Positions 32,967-43,157 of a DNA stretch of 64,000 nt are shown piece after piece (position 1 is the first letter of the stretch; every line of letters begins with the position of its first letter). The translations under genes were made by a program, and so were the position numbers. The stretch covers positions 248,001 through 312,000 of the forward strand of contig JBAOKB010000177.1 of the NCBI GenBank assembly GCA_037044905.1, written 5' to 3'. Source of the DNA: Hortaea werneckii (taxonomy: Eukaryota > Ascomycota > Dothideomycetes > Mycosphaerellales > Teratosphaeriaceae). The notes below the pieces were generated by a model that saw only the letters and a list, made by a program, of their open reading frames with translations, was not told where the DNA came from and searched no databases.

Positions 32967-33197
32967 TTGGGGTTGATTGAAAGGGGGGAGAGGAGGATTA
33001 TTTCTGGGGTTGTCTAGTCTTCCCCTGTGAATAGATTTTTTTTCGAGAAAGAGTTTGTTGGGTTCAGTGGTTTAACTGGATTTTCTTTTCTCTTTCCCTT
33101 GCCCCTTCACGACCCCCCTCCGTTTCTTTTCTTCCCATGAATTCTTTTTCTACATCTCTCCGTTTCGTCTACTCAACCCTTAAATAAAATCCCGAAT

Positions 33198-33212
33198 CCC
33201 CCCCCCCCCCCC

Positions 33213-33244
<32 letters not shown>
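33198..33244. repeat. C23 followed by T24
   Basis: 23 C at 33198-33220 directly followed by 24 T at 33221-33244. On the minus strand this reads A24 G23 and lies 180-227 bp downstream of the stop of the CxxC/zinc-finger gene. Confidence 0.9.
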
Positions 33245-33424
33245 GGTCCTGGACGGAGACGCTGAACCGTCAAGCTTACAGGGGAACTGATGAGCGGGGT
33301 CCGTTGCCACCTTTTCCCACCCCTTTGGGAACACGATGGATTGATATTCTCTTTTTTTGCCTTCCCCCCCCTCCCCCCTTCTCCACCCTGTAAAACCCCC
33401 ATCACCAATCCCTCTCTTCTAATA

Positions 33425-34830
33425 TCACCCAACATGCCAGCGTCCCAAATGCCTTACCAACCCCTCTACGGACCGCGCTATACACACTTCTTCCCCTCCT
33501 CCTCTTCCTCCTCCTCCTCCTCCTCCTCCTCCTCCTTTGCTACCCTCCCGCTCACAAACCAAACACACAAACTCCCCCTTAGGCGAATGACACTTGACCA
33601 GGAACCTGGCGGTGAGTTTCCACTCCCGCATCCCCGGGGTGTACAAGTCCGGCTGCGAACTTTTTGCCGATGACGACGACGACGACGGCGGGATGATGGG
33701 GACAAAATCTTCGTCTTCGATGTCCTCGTCGTCGGCGTCGTCGTCGAAGATAAGATTAACCCGTCGATCACGGGAAGGAGGGCCGCTCCTGCTGCTGTTG
33801 CTGCTGCTGGTGGTGTTGGTTGTGGAGAGGATCCAGTAGTCCCGTGCCGAGACGGGGATGCGGACGTGGCAGGTCGGACAGTTGAGGGAGGGGTTTTCGG
33901 AGCGGTTGGTGGGTGTTGGTGGTGAGGGGAGGGGATGGGTAGTGGTTTGGAGGTGGATGCTATAGGGGCAGAAGAGGGCGGGGTCGGGGGGGTAGGAGGA
34001 GCGGGGAGGAGTGGAATGAGGAGGTCGGACGGTGGTCGGGAGGGGGGAGGGTTTCCGTGGAAGAGGGTGGTTCGGTTGGTCGTCGTCGTTGCTGGTTGGG
34101 TTTGCGGGGTGTAAGAGGCGTGGGGTGGGGTTGGCGAGGGTGTCTCTTCTTCTTCTCCGGGTGGAGATGCGGGCGTAATGGTCCTCTAATGCGTCGAGTG
34201 AGCCGTCACGCGCAGCGCTCTGGGCGGCTATGAGTCGGCGTTGATCGGTCTCTGTCAGGCCGCGGCCGCTGTAAAGGGCGTCTTGTAAGACGTTGATGAC
34301 GGTCTGCTGGAGTTGGATGATCTGCGTCTGTAGACGGTTCTCGGTGATCATGTCGCCGGTGGCGTAGCGATCCCCGGCTCGCATCAAGTGGTCCTCGTAC
34401 ATGCGTTCTATCATCGCTCTCGACCGTCTGGACTCGTATGCGAAGTCGTCTTCTTCCCATGATCTCCTTCGTCGTCTTCTGTACTGTGATCTGGATCGAG
34501 ATCCGCTTGACTCTGTCTCGTCATCGCTATCATGTCCGCTCTTGACGGCTTCGACCTTCTTCCGTAACCGCTCTATTTCTCCCGTCTGCTTCGCATCCAC
34601 CGCCTTTTGCTTCTTTTTGTCTCTCTTCTCCTGCACTTTGTCATGCAGGGTCATGGAAGCCGTCAAGGTGCCGACAATGGTGGAGATTAGGGTGGCAACC
34701 ACGAAGCCTTTCTGCAGATGCCATAGCGATTAGTTTCGATGCCTGTTGCTCAGCCCAGACCAAACATACGCCTCCAATGCTGCCTCCATACCTTCAGGTG
34801 CTTCTCCTCAATCATATTAGCGTAATTCAT
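33425..34830 (-). CDS. Conserved fungal CxxC/C2H2-like zinc-binding protein
   Basis: Model: exon 1 at 34792-34830 (MNYANMIEEKHLK) and exon 2 at 33425-34711, 441 aa, with an 80 bp intron (GTATGG/CTGCAG). Exon 2 begins KGFVVATLISTIVGTLTASM, a hydrophobic segment, then a charged helix, an Arg-rich block and a central helix (QTQIIQLQQTVINVLQDAL). The conserved C-terminal part has NCPTCHVRIPV, then FLVKCHSPKGEFVCLVCERE with CxxC pairs and HLGRWH, consistent with a zinc-binding domain. I know this layout from Pezizomycotina proteins of unassigned function. The first exon is the least certain part: a glycine-rich stretch YGGSIGG, in a different frame just inside the modelled intron, could instead be coding. 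A (CTC)n repeat in the gene encodes a poly-Gly run. Confidence 0.75.
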
Positions 34831-36081
34831 CTTGGGCGCGAACAAGGCCTTGTCGGCTATCAGGGTGGCAACGTGACAGGAATCCTTGGAAGCAACGGCA
34901 GTCGTCCCATTATGAAATCAGGGAGCATGATACGCTGTAGTGTCGATGCTCTTGTTATCTACCCTCTACGATATAGGAGAAGGGCTTCCTACGCCCGTCG
35001 AGAGCTTAGAAGCACCCATGATTCGTGGCTCCCATGGTATCCTGGTTGCCCTACTCCAGCGCGTTGCTCAGCGATAGCATGTCACAAGCCGCTGGAATGA
35101 CGACGTCCATAGCACCTAAGGTGGTGCGCGTGGTCATCTGTGTACCATAGTGTCTTGCACGTGCTACAGCCCAAGGACTCTCATGTACCATGTCAGACGA
35201 CGACAATCTCCCCCCGATGTTTCCGTCCGATCGTTATAGACCGGGGGTACCTTGACTTTCCCCATCCTGCTCCTCGTCTCTGGCCGTGTTGGATGTCTGT
35301 TCGGCCGCCGCTATGGAGCAGATCTGGAACGGGACGCGTGAGGTTGACTCAGCGCCGGTCGGGTACCTTGCAGGTCGGGCGCAACGACGAGGCGGCCATA
35401 ATCACTGCACCTTACCAGTCCCATCCATGACTCTTCACTACTCACATGTGGATATCCCCGGTGTGCGTCATGTGATATGAATACCATCGTACTCCGTATT
35501 CACTTCCAATACACATTTATGCTCAAAATATGGGCGTCTTGGTACAGTCCCGGGTCGAAGTCTATTAATAAGGTGGCGGCTGTCTTCAGAACGCAGTATT
35601 GGAGCCACGCCACACGCTAACACGAGACGAGCGAGTCTACCCGCGCGAAGCGTTAGCGGGAGTTTCAGAATAGTAGCAATTTCGAAGGCGGCCGCGTCAA
35701 GAGAAGGTGGAAGGATTCATCACTCTCCCTTTAGTGTCCTATTGTACTGACGACTTGTCGCTCCTGCGTAGGAAAGACGTTCGAGACTTCTCGTGCGTCG
35801 CTTAGAGAGTGAAGTCGCCTCCGTCTTCTCGCTTTGCCGCACCCTCTGTCCGTCTCCCTTTCTCTTCTCTACCTTCCCCATCCAGTTTTCTTTCTCTCGA
35901 AATTCCTATCTCGGTGTATATTTCCACCCAATCCACCCCATACATATCCGGAAAGGTTCATCTGGACCCTTTTGGGCATTACCGACTACCCTGTTCTGTA
36001 CATACTTTTCTGCTTGGCTCAATCGAATCTCCCGCACGAGTCAGGCAAATCCAAAACCCCACCATCACCATCCGACCCAAG
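34831..36081. promoter_or_regulatory. Divergent promoter region, no gene
   Basis: About 1.25 kb between the zinc-binding protein gene (-) and the lysozyme-like gene (+). Short frames lack support. A small hairpin with CGCTAAC/GTTAGCG arms occurs around 35615-35660. The last 150 bases are pyrimidine-rich, as is common upstream of fungal transcription starts. Confidence 0.45.
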
Positions 36082-37376
36082 ATGCCGAAGAACGAACGTT
36101 ACTACAGCCAGCAATCACTCTACACCCCACTGGGAGAGTCACAACATGACCCTTCCGACCCTTTCTCCTCACATGTAGCCCTGGACGATCTGGACAGCGA
36201 TTATGAAAAATACCGGTCGGGGATCCCCTCGCCTGCCCACTCCCCCGCGCCACCCACCCATGGCTACGAGAGCAATAACGCCCCGCCGAACCAGAACCCG
36301 CTGAACCGCCAACCCACCAAACAGCAACGCACCGGCTTCGCAGCCTGGAGTCGCAAGAAGAAACTCCTGGTCATCGGCGGCGCCATCGCCGCCGTCGTCA
36401 TCCTCGCCATCGTCCTCGGCGTCGCCATCCCCCTCTCCCAGCACGGCGGCGGAAGCTACGACCTCGAACTCTCCACCGCGCAAGTCACGAACCAGACGTC
36501 CTTCGAAGCCGGGGGCGCGACGAACGCGGACCCCTGGACGAACGTCGACGACGGCGTCGGCGCCGGCGAGGATAGCTATACGTATTACTCGGGCGACACG
36601 TCGAATTTCCCGAGCTCCGACAAATGGGTCAGCTTTAGGGATATGTGGAGTGGGAATTACTATAATATGCTGGGTTCGTGTAAGCATCTGGGGTATAAGA
36701 AGAAGAATACGTGAGTTCTTTCCATTTTCCTTACCATCGACCCTTTCTTCCTTTTTCTTTTTCTTTATCAAAAAAGAAGGAAAGGAAAAGTAAAGACCTT
36801 CTCTTTTGAAAAAAAAAAAAAAAGAAAAGAAAAGAAAGAAAGAAAGAAAGAAAGAAAAAGGCGAAGAAATCAATCGTTTCAAAATAACACCCCACTAACT
36901 CACCCCACCCCCCCTTTCACAGCCCCCAATTCATGGACGACATCTACTCCGCAATCCAAAACCGCTCCGCCGCCTCCCTAGTCGACCACCGCTTCATCCT
37001 AGCCACCATCCTCCAAGAATCCCACGGCTGCGTCTGGGTGGGCGAAACGACCTCCATCTCCGGCGTCAACAACCCAGGCCTGATGCAATCGCACAACGGG
37101 CACAAATACTCCGCCTCCCACTCCAACTCGTCCATTTTACAGATGGTCTCGGACGGCACGGCGGGCACCTCCGGCGACGAAGGCGGCGACGGTCTAGTCC
37201 AGAACCTGAATCTCTACGGCGCCTTGTATAATGCCGCCCGGGGGTATAATTCGGGTTATATTCCTAAGAGTGGGAATTTGTCGGATCCGGCGGGCGCTAC
37301 GGCGTGTTATGTGAGTGATATTGCGAATCGGTTGACGGGTTGGGTGAATGCTACGAGTAAGTGTACGGAGGATTGA
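36082..37376 (+). CDS. Membrane-anchored lysozyme/transglycosylase-fold protein
   Basis: Exons 36082-36710 and 36923-37376 give 360 aa; the 212 bp intron has GTGAGT and CACAG ends. The N-terminal 90 residues are polar and probably cytosolic. A basic stop (WSRKKKLL) and one strong membrane helix (VIGGAIAAVVILAIVLGVAI) follow, giving a type II membrane protein with the rest outside. The outer part contains FILATILQESHGCVWVG, with Glu242 in the position of the catalytic Glu of SLT/lysozyme-like folds, then NNPGLMQSH (a GLMQ core), a Gly-rich loop, and LYGALYNAARGYNSG. This resembles bacterial lytic-transglycosylase domains and a fungal family built on them. Substrate could be peptidoglycan or a fungal glycan; it is not known. 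The start is the first ATG of this frame (AAG ATG CCG). Confidence 0.8.
36711..36922 (+). repeat. Intron carrying a pyrimidine tract, poly-A and (AAAG)n
   Basis: The single intron of the lysozyme-like gene contains a T/C-rich tract (36720-36768) followed by an A/G-rich tract (36770-36862) with an A14-type run and several AAAG repeats. The two tracts are roughly complementary and could pair in the transcript. Confidence 0.75.
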
Positions 37377-37402
37377 GGGGGAGAGAGAGAGAGAGGGAGA
37401 GA

Positions 37403-37421
37403 GGGGGGGGGGGGGGGGGGG
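37403..37421 (+). repeat. Poly-G tract, 19 nt
   Basis: Run of 19 G on the sense strand of the lysozyme-like gene, 26 bp after its stop, preceded by (GA)n. Confidence 0.9.
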
Positions 37422-37897
37422 AGGGGAGAGTAGGTGGGAGAAAGCGATGTGCATATGTGTACCTATTCTTTCAGCTTCATGCAGGGCATTGTGTAAAAAA
37501 GAGGAGGGAAAGTGGGCTCCGAGAGTCTGCATTATATTGAAATTTCGGAGCCCGGGTTGGCTGGATGTCGGTTCGAGTGGCGAACCAAATGGGAAAGTGA
37601 CGGCGTGTTGGAAAAAGGAGGGACAGAGTTCTTGGGGAGATTTCTTTTTCCTTTTGGTTCTTTTTGGTGGCGTTTGGAAGGGGGCAAGCATGAAGCATCG
37701 GATCAAAAATCATGAAGTTAAGGCGGATACAGTGGGAAAGGGCAGGGAGAATGATGAAAAAGAAAAGAACCAGGAACTGTTTTATTCGATCACCTTTACG
37801 TTTCTCTTTTCCTTTGTTTCTTCGCCCTTTGAGCTCCGGGAGTGGTCTCAACAACGTAGCGGCCTCCATTATTGCCGGGGCCCACGCTATATGCTTT

Positions 37898-37909
<12 letters not shown>

Positions 37910-37958
<49 letters not shown>

Positions 37959-38082
37959 CCTCCCTCCCTCCCCGGACATTCCCGAACCCTACATCAAGGG
38001 TGGAAAAAAAAGAAAACAAAAGCAGAAAAGAGAGAAAGAGAGAAAGACAGAGAGAGGGGGGGAGAGAGAGGAAGAAAGAGAC
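37910..38082. repeat. (CT)n tract facing a (GA)n-rich tract
   Basis: About 50 bp of nearly pure CT dinucleotide passes into CTCC repeats (to about 37972). About 40 bp of mixed sequence follows, then about 70 bp of purine-only GA/AAAG sequence (38013-38082). The two halves are largely complementary in composition, so a fold-back hairpin or triplex is possible. Confidence 0.85.
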
Positions 38083-38186
38083 CATCCCCCCTCTCTGCCC
38101 ATCCCCTCGCTTTGGGGATCTTCCCACCCCTCACCCCACCCCCCTTCCTTCTCCTCCCCAACTCCCTCACCTCCCCATCCATCTCT

Positions 38187-40064
38187 CTACCCCCGAACCG
38201 AAAACTCATACCGCGCCTCAAGCACATACGGTCCCTGTCCTCCTCCTCGTCCGTCTGCCGCCATTCCCCCAGGCCCGAAAATCTGACGCTCCTGCCTCCC
38301 CCATTCCGGATGGTTGATCCCGTCGATCCAGTCCTCGACTTCGATCACGACGCAGCCGTATTTGGGCGTTGTGCGGGGTCGTCCGGGGGCGGTGGAGTTG
38401 TTAGGGGAGGAGGAGGAGGAGTCGGGGGAGGAGAAGAAGCCTTGGGTGGATTTCAGGGGGAGGGTGCCTTTTCATTTGTTTGTTAGAAGGGGGAATTTCT
38501 GGGGGCTAAGATGGGGAGAAGAGGGGGGGTTTCGATCTATTTCTTTCTCTTTTTTCTCCTTGTCTGTTTATTTCTCTTTTCTTTTTTCTTTGGGTGGGTC
38601 TTTTGTTGTGCGCACCCGCTTCTCTCGCGAAAGACCGCGGGAGGGGGCGGGGCAGAAAAGGAAGGGATATTAGGTTAGGGGGTTATCTTGTGAAAGCGAC
38701 GCACCATTCATGTTATTACACGTGTAGATCTGCACGGCTTCCTGCTCGGTAAAGATGTCGACCTGGATGCCTGACCAGGGGCTCGCGAGGGTCGCGACGG
38801 GGGCTGCGTCCCAGTTCAGGGACTGGGCGTGGTTGCGGTTGAGGATGTAGCAGTTCTGTTTTGGGAGGAAGAAGAGGAGGACACGGTGTGGTTAGCATAT
38901 TTCAGTTTGTGTGGTAAGAGAAGAGTGAAAGGGGTTTGTTTTTTTTTTTTTTTTCTCCTTTTGGTCTTTTTCCCCTTGCGGTTTTAGTCTTGCATGGCTT
39001 AGGGACTGGATGGTGGAAAAAGCCCGCTCAAGGTCTTCTCCACGAGTGGGATGCGAAGAGTGCAGGGAGGGGAAGATAAAGAGGAGAAGCAGCTTACATC
39101 GTACCCCGTACAATTCCACCCACAGTTCCCCAGCAGCTCCGCCGCCGAGAGATTCGCCCCGAGCGGCTTCGGCGCCGTCCACCAGTCATTGACGCTGTAT
39201 TTGTTATTCGACAGGATATCGCCGGTCGGGATAAGGATATTGTCGACTTCGGGCCGGAATCCCGCATAGGGGAGGTGCAGCGTATTGTCTAGCGCGAGCG
39301 GCGTGTGGGGGTTCTGGAAGCCGTCGAGGTTCCAGTAGGTGTGCGAGGAGAGCATGACTGTTTTGGGGGAAAAGGGAGGGAGGGTTGTTGGTTAGTTCTA
39401 TTTGCCACTTCCTCGGGGGAAAGAAAGGGGGGAGCGGAAAAGTGGAGTGCGTTCGCTTAAAAGAGAGAGGGGGAGAGAGAGAGAGAGGTTATAACGTACT
39501 CGGTGTCTTCTTCGTAGCCGCAAAAGCAGTCATCCGGATATGCCACTGCAACGGCGTAAGCGTGTACGTGACATACGACACCACCTGACCCGGGAACCCC
39601 ATCTCGCCGTCCTCATCCACGAGGCTAAAAGTGATCGAGTCCCGAGTGTGCGCCACGACGGTCCAATTGCGATAATCCCAGCCGTTCTTGCCGCCGTGCA
39701 GGGTATCCAGCCCACCATTGTCGTTGAGGTCCGTGTGGTACGTGGTGCCATCAATCTCGAACGTGCCGTTCTTGATGCGGTTCGCGTACCGGCCTGGCAC
39801 GCCGTTCAGGTGCGGATGGAAGCGCGAGGTGGAGTAAGTTGTCGCGTTGTCGAAGCCCAGCACGATGTCCCGCTCCGCGCCGTGGATGTCGTGGATGAAG
39901 AGGTTGGAGAGGCTGGCGCCGTAGGGGATGAAGTAGCCGCGGATGCCTTCGCTGCAGATTTCGTATTTTCCATCGGGACGGACTGTCGGGGCGTTGTTGC
40001 CTGCTACGCTCGCAGCTAGGACTGGCAGGAGTATGAACGCGGCGAGCTTCCACAGCATCGTCAT
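38187..40064 (-). CDS. Secreted aldose 1-epimerase (mutarotase)
   Basis: Four exons (39500-40064, 39098-39357, 38705-38855, 38187-38467, reading leftwards) give 418 aa; introns are 142, 242 and 237 bp. Ends are GTACGT/ACAG, GTAAGC/ACAG and GTGCGT/AAAAG. A signal peptide (MTMLWKLAAFILLPVLAASVAG) directs it outside, unlike cytosolic GAL10-type mutarotases. Family motifs are visible: FHPHLNGVPGRYANRI, LHGGKNGWD, SHTYWNLDGF with the catalytic His, and near the C-terminus CVVIEVEDW then INHPEWG, where the catalytic Glu is expected. Reaction: interconversion of alpha and beta anomers of aldoses. The last exon is preceded by a weak acceptor (GAAAAG) and codes a Ser-rich insert, so this junction is the least certain. 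Introns 2 and 3 are long for this genome and contain T-rich or G-rich low-complexity sequence. Confidence 0.88.
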
Positions 40065-41065
40065 CGTGGCGCTTTACTCTACCGGCGTGTCTCTTGTGCG
40101 TGTTCGGTCAGAAGTTGAGTGATATCCTTTGATCTCCGACAAGGCCGTCCGGAAAGTCGCCAATGACCTGACCTGATCCTGCCTTTTACACCCGCCTCAT
40201 CCTCTTGTACACTTATTCGAAGATCTTGTGCTCCACGAGCGACTTTCCGGGTGTAAAAGGCAGGATCAGGTCAGGTCATTCAGCTCTACATGCAAGTGAC
40301 CACCACGAGCTTTCGACTTTCTGGAAAAACGCCCACACTTCCAACCGTGTGCCCCCGCTTCTAAGCGAACGAAGAGGGCCACGAAGACGGGAGGGCTCTG
40401 GTGAATGCACTGCGCTTATAGCAGGGCCGATCATCAATGGGATCATCCCGCATGCGTGTGATATGGCTTGTGCTGCACGCTTCTGCACGACGCGAGGTTG
40501 CCCTTGCGTCGGATGACCATATCACCAGCTGGTACCACCAAGAAAACCATCTTTGGTAGTAGAGTCCGTTCGAAGATCTTCACCTTATCACAATGGAAGT
40601 AATGAGACGAGTCGTGACTTAGCAGACTTTCCTATCGGAGGATTCGGCGCGCCTAAGCTTGGGCGGACTGCAGCTTTGTTGCGGCATTCGACGTGCGAAC
40701 AGGCATGTGGCGTCCAGTGAAGAATGGGAATCGAATGTAGAAAGCGGGGGCGTTGGAGGCAGCTTGTGCATGCAGACCAACGTAGCTGAAGCTGATGGTC
40801 TAGCTCGCCTTTCTCCCCATTCGAGTGGGCTTCTGGAAGCGAGTCTGCAGGTGAAGAAGAGGATGTTATTACCATTCTCGCCACTCTCGTTCTAGCTGAA
40901 TTCCCTCGGACGCAATCAATGATCCAAACCAGGCGAAGGCGCCTGCGTCTTTTTGTCAACATGATCGCATTTAGAACTGGGTACCTGCTACCAAAAAAAA
41001 ACCTGGGTATGTCGCCAATAGCAATAACAACCAAAAGGAATTCGAGGTCCAAAACAATCAACCTC
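40065..41065. other. Intergenic region with scrambled inverted repeat
   Basis: Upstream of the epimerase gene (-) and downstream of the cytochrome b5 reductase gene (-). It holds the inverted repeat described next, plus two copies of a TTCGAAGATCTT segment (about 40216-40227 and 40569-40580). No gene is supported. Confidence 0.6.
40149..40279. repeat. Inverted repeat pair (31 bp and 12 bp) in non-palindromic order
   Basis: A 31 bp segment at 40163-40193 recurs as its exact reverse complement at 40249-40279. A 12 bp segment CCGGAAAGTCGC at 40149-40160 recurs inverted at 40239-40250. The order is A, B, spacer, A', B' rather than the B', A' order of a simple palindrome; A' and B' overlap by two bases. 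It lies 85-215 bp upstream of the epimerase ATG. Confidence 0.95.
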
Positions 41066-42107
41066 CTACCAAGCATAGACCTCCTTCTTCCCCACCCCCA
41101 ACTCCCCCAAGATCCCCTTCTTCCCCACAATATTCTCCTGCATCCCCGGCGGCCCACAGAAGAAGACCTTAGTCCCCTTCGCATCGCCCAAGCTCCCCCC
41201 ACCACTCTCGCACGCCTCCATCGCCCGCCTCAGCGCCCCAGCATCAATATACCCTTTCTCCCTGCTCTGCTGCCCTTGAGCCATCGTCGTCGTCGTCGTC
41301 GCTGACCCAGCATCCGCCTCACCATTGGAGATGAAATACTTGACATCCAACCTCTCCGGATACCGTGCCTGCAGCGCAGCCAATTCCTCTTTAAGCACAA
41401 TATCCCTCTCCCCATTCACGCCCCAGAGGAGATGGATGCGCGTCTTATCCTGCTCGTCCTTGAGCGCTTCCCGCGCGAGGCTGTAGATAGGCGTTATCCC
41501 CGCGCCGCCTGCGACGAAGAGCACGCTTCGCGGCGTGGGAGACGGCTGCCAGACGTACCCCGGGATGGGTCCCCGGACGGTTAGTTGGCTCCCCGGCACG
41601 AGGCTGTGCATGTAGCTTGATGCGACGCCCTGGGGGTATTGCTTCACGAGGAGTTGCAGGATGCCCGGTTCGGAGCGGTCGTGGATCGGGGTGTAGGGGC
41701 GTAGGACGGGGAACCAGGCGTTGGGGGGCGTGTGTTGGGTTAGGATTGCCGCTGTGTTAATCTTTCGATCAGTATAACTCGATCTTGGGGGCTGTGACCG
41801 GCTATCTAGTTTGGGTTTTGCGCGACGTACCTGAAGCTGGCACGCCAGTCGTTTCTTCTTTTCCGCCAGGTAAGGAAAAGGTGATCCGTTTCGTGTCATG
41901 GTTTACTTGTTCCACCCCCGTGACGGTCAGCTGCTGGCTGAACAGCATCGTCTTGGGGAAGGAGAAGGTTTGGGTCGCATTGTGGGCGGAATCGAGAAGG
42001 ACTGGGCGTTGGGTAGTGGTGTAGTATGCTGCTCCTGCGACGATGGTGAATGCTGCGCTGGTAAGGTATGGACGCGCACGAAAGGTACGGGCGAATGTTG
42101 CGGCCAT
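41066..42107 (-). CDS. MCR1: NADH-cytochrome b5 reductase (Mcr1-like)
   Basis: Exons 41831-42107 and 41066-41751 (reading leftwards) give 320 aa; the 79 bp intron has GTACGT and ACACAG ends. The basic N-terminus (MAATFARTFRARPYL) plus a membrane segment (TSAAFTIVAGAAYY) fits the mitochondrial Mcr1 arrangement. The catalytic part shows the FAD motif RPYTPIH at residues 110-116, a second flavin-contact stretch, the NADH motif GGAGITPIYSLAR from residue 174, and FFCGPPGM with Cys291 near the end. By family it passes electrons from NADH to cytochrome b5. An insert with poly-Thr (ATTTTTMAQGQQ) lies between the NADH motifs. The start at 42107 is preferred because upstream in-frame sequence lacks similarity. 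Confidence 0.9.
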
Positions 42108-43157
42108 GATGGCTGATTGAGAGGTAGAGATGGGGGAGGAACTATGCAGGGAAGACAGCAGGAAATGGAGGTATCGGTACTGTATACTTATTCGATGTAC
42201 ATGGCAGTACAAGGACTCCGAGTCTCTTGACCCGATTATAGTAACAAGGTGGAATGCAACGACCGTCGAGGCCGAAAAGATCATGGATCGGGCACGTTGA
42301 ACCCGGTTGTCCGAAGGCTTATTGCTTCCTCCGTACCGTTGGAGGAGTTGGCTGCGCTGGGCAATCGTCAGCTGAGAGACTGACTCAGCGCTGGGCGGGC
42401 AAGGCGGGCTTTGCGGGCTCCGTTCGCGTTCACCCGGCAATCAAGACATCAAGTGCGAGTGCAACACCTCCCCTTCCGACATGAACGACACCAACATAGA
42501 CGTGCGCGCTGCAGCCTTTGTACTGTTTGGCAACAATCTGCCACCAGATCACGTGTCCCGTCTGTCTCCTCTCTCTGCAAGCATTTGGATCTACCTTGCT
42601 ACTGTTACAGGCAGGCTTTCATCATGAAACCGCACCCAAACCAGCGGCCAGCTCCGATAGTATTCCAACCCGCTAGTCTGCCCTCGTTTTGCTTTCTCTT
42701 GCATAACGAGACCCATCGGATGCGCGACCATTGATTGTACACAGACAATCTGGCTGGTTCCGTACCACCTGGTTGGGTGCCGCACCGCCGGCCGAGGTGA
42801 AGATGGCGGCCGTAGGGCCTGTGTTCCATGTCAAGCCTTTTCGAGCGTAGGGCTGAGGGTTTGGTTTCGATATGTTGTAATTTTCTTTCACTCTCACTTG
42901 TTTCTTTCTCTTATTCGCTTTCTACTGGTTTGATGCTCGTTCAGTATTTAGAAGTAGGTCCTTCTACTGACCAAGTTGCTCATCGACAACCAGACGGGAA
43001 AGAGGCGATTGACTACCTTGTCTGGCGCGGGTTTCATACTCCGTCATCTGGGTCTATAGGACCACTGACTCGTACGGGCTGGGTTGATATACCCTCGCAA
43101 CTGTGAAGGATCGTGCGGCCTACAAGCGAGCATTGACGGTATCCCCATTGGCTTGGC
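42108..43157. promoter_or_regulatory. Divergent promoter of b5 reductase and FAD monooxygenase
   Basis: About 1.05 kb with no supported gene. One CACGTG palindrome lies at about 42550. Short frames show no domain. Confidence 0.45.

Larger units (their letters stand above)
37377..38186. other. Convergent 3' region with microsatellites
   Basis: Between the 3' ends of the lysozyme-like gene (+) and the aldose epimerase gene (-). It contains (GA)n and a G19 tract at 37403-37421, a (CT)n/(CTCC)n tract at about 37910-37972 and a GA-rich tract at about 38013-38082. Frames seen here are low-complexity translations of these repeats and are not called as genes. Confidence 0.7.

Noticed and set aside
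37348..38486. Several 200-310-codon frames over the microsatellite spacer
   Set aside because: Translations are Ser/Leu, Glu/Arg or Gly repeats from (CT)n, (GA)n and G runs. They overlap the last exon of the epimerase and have no other support.
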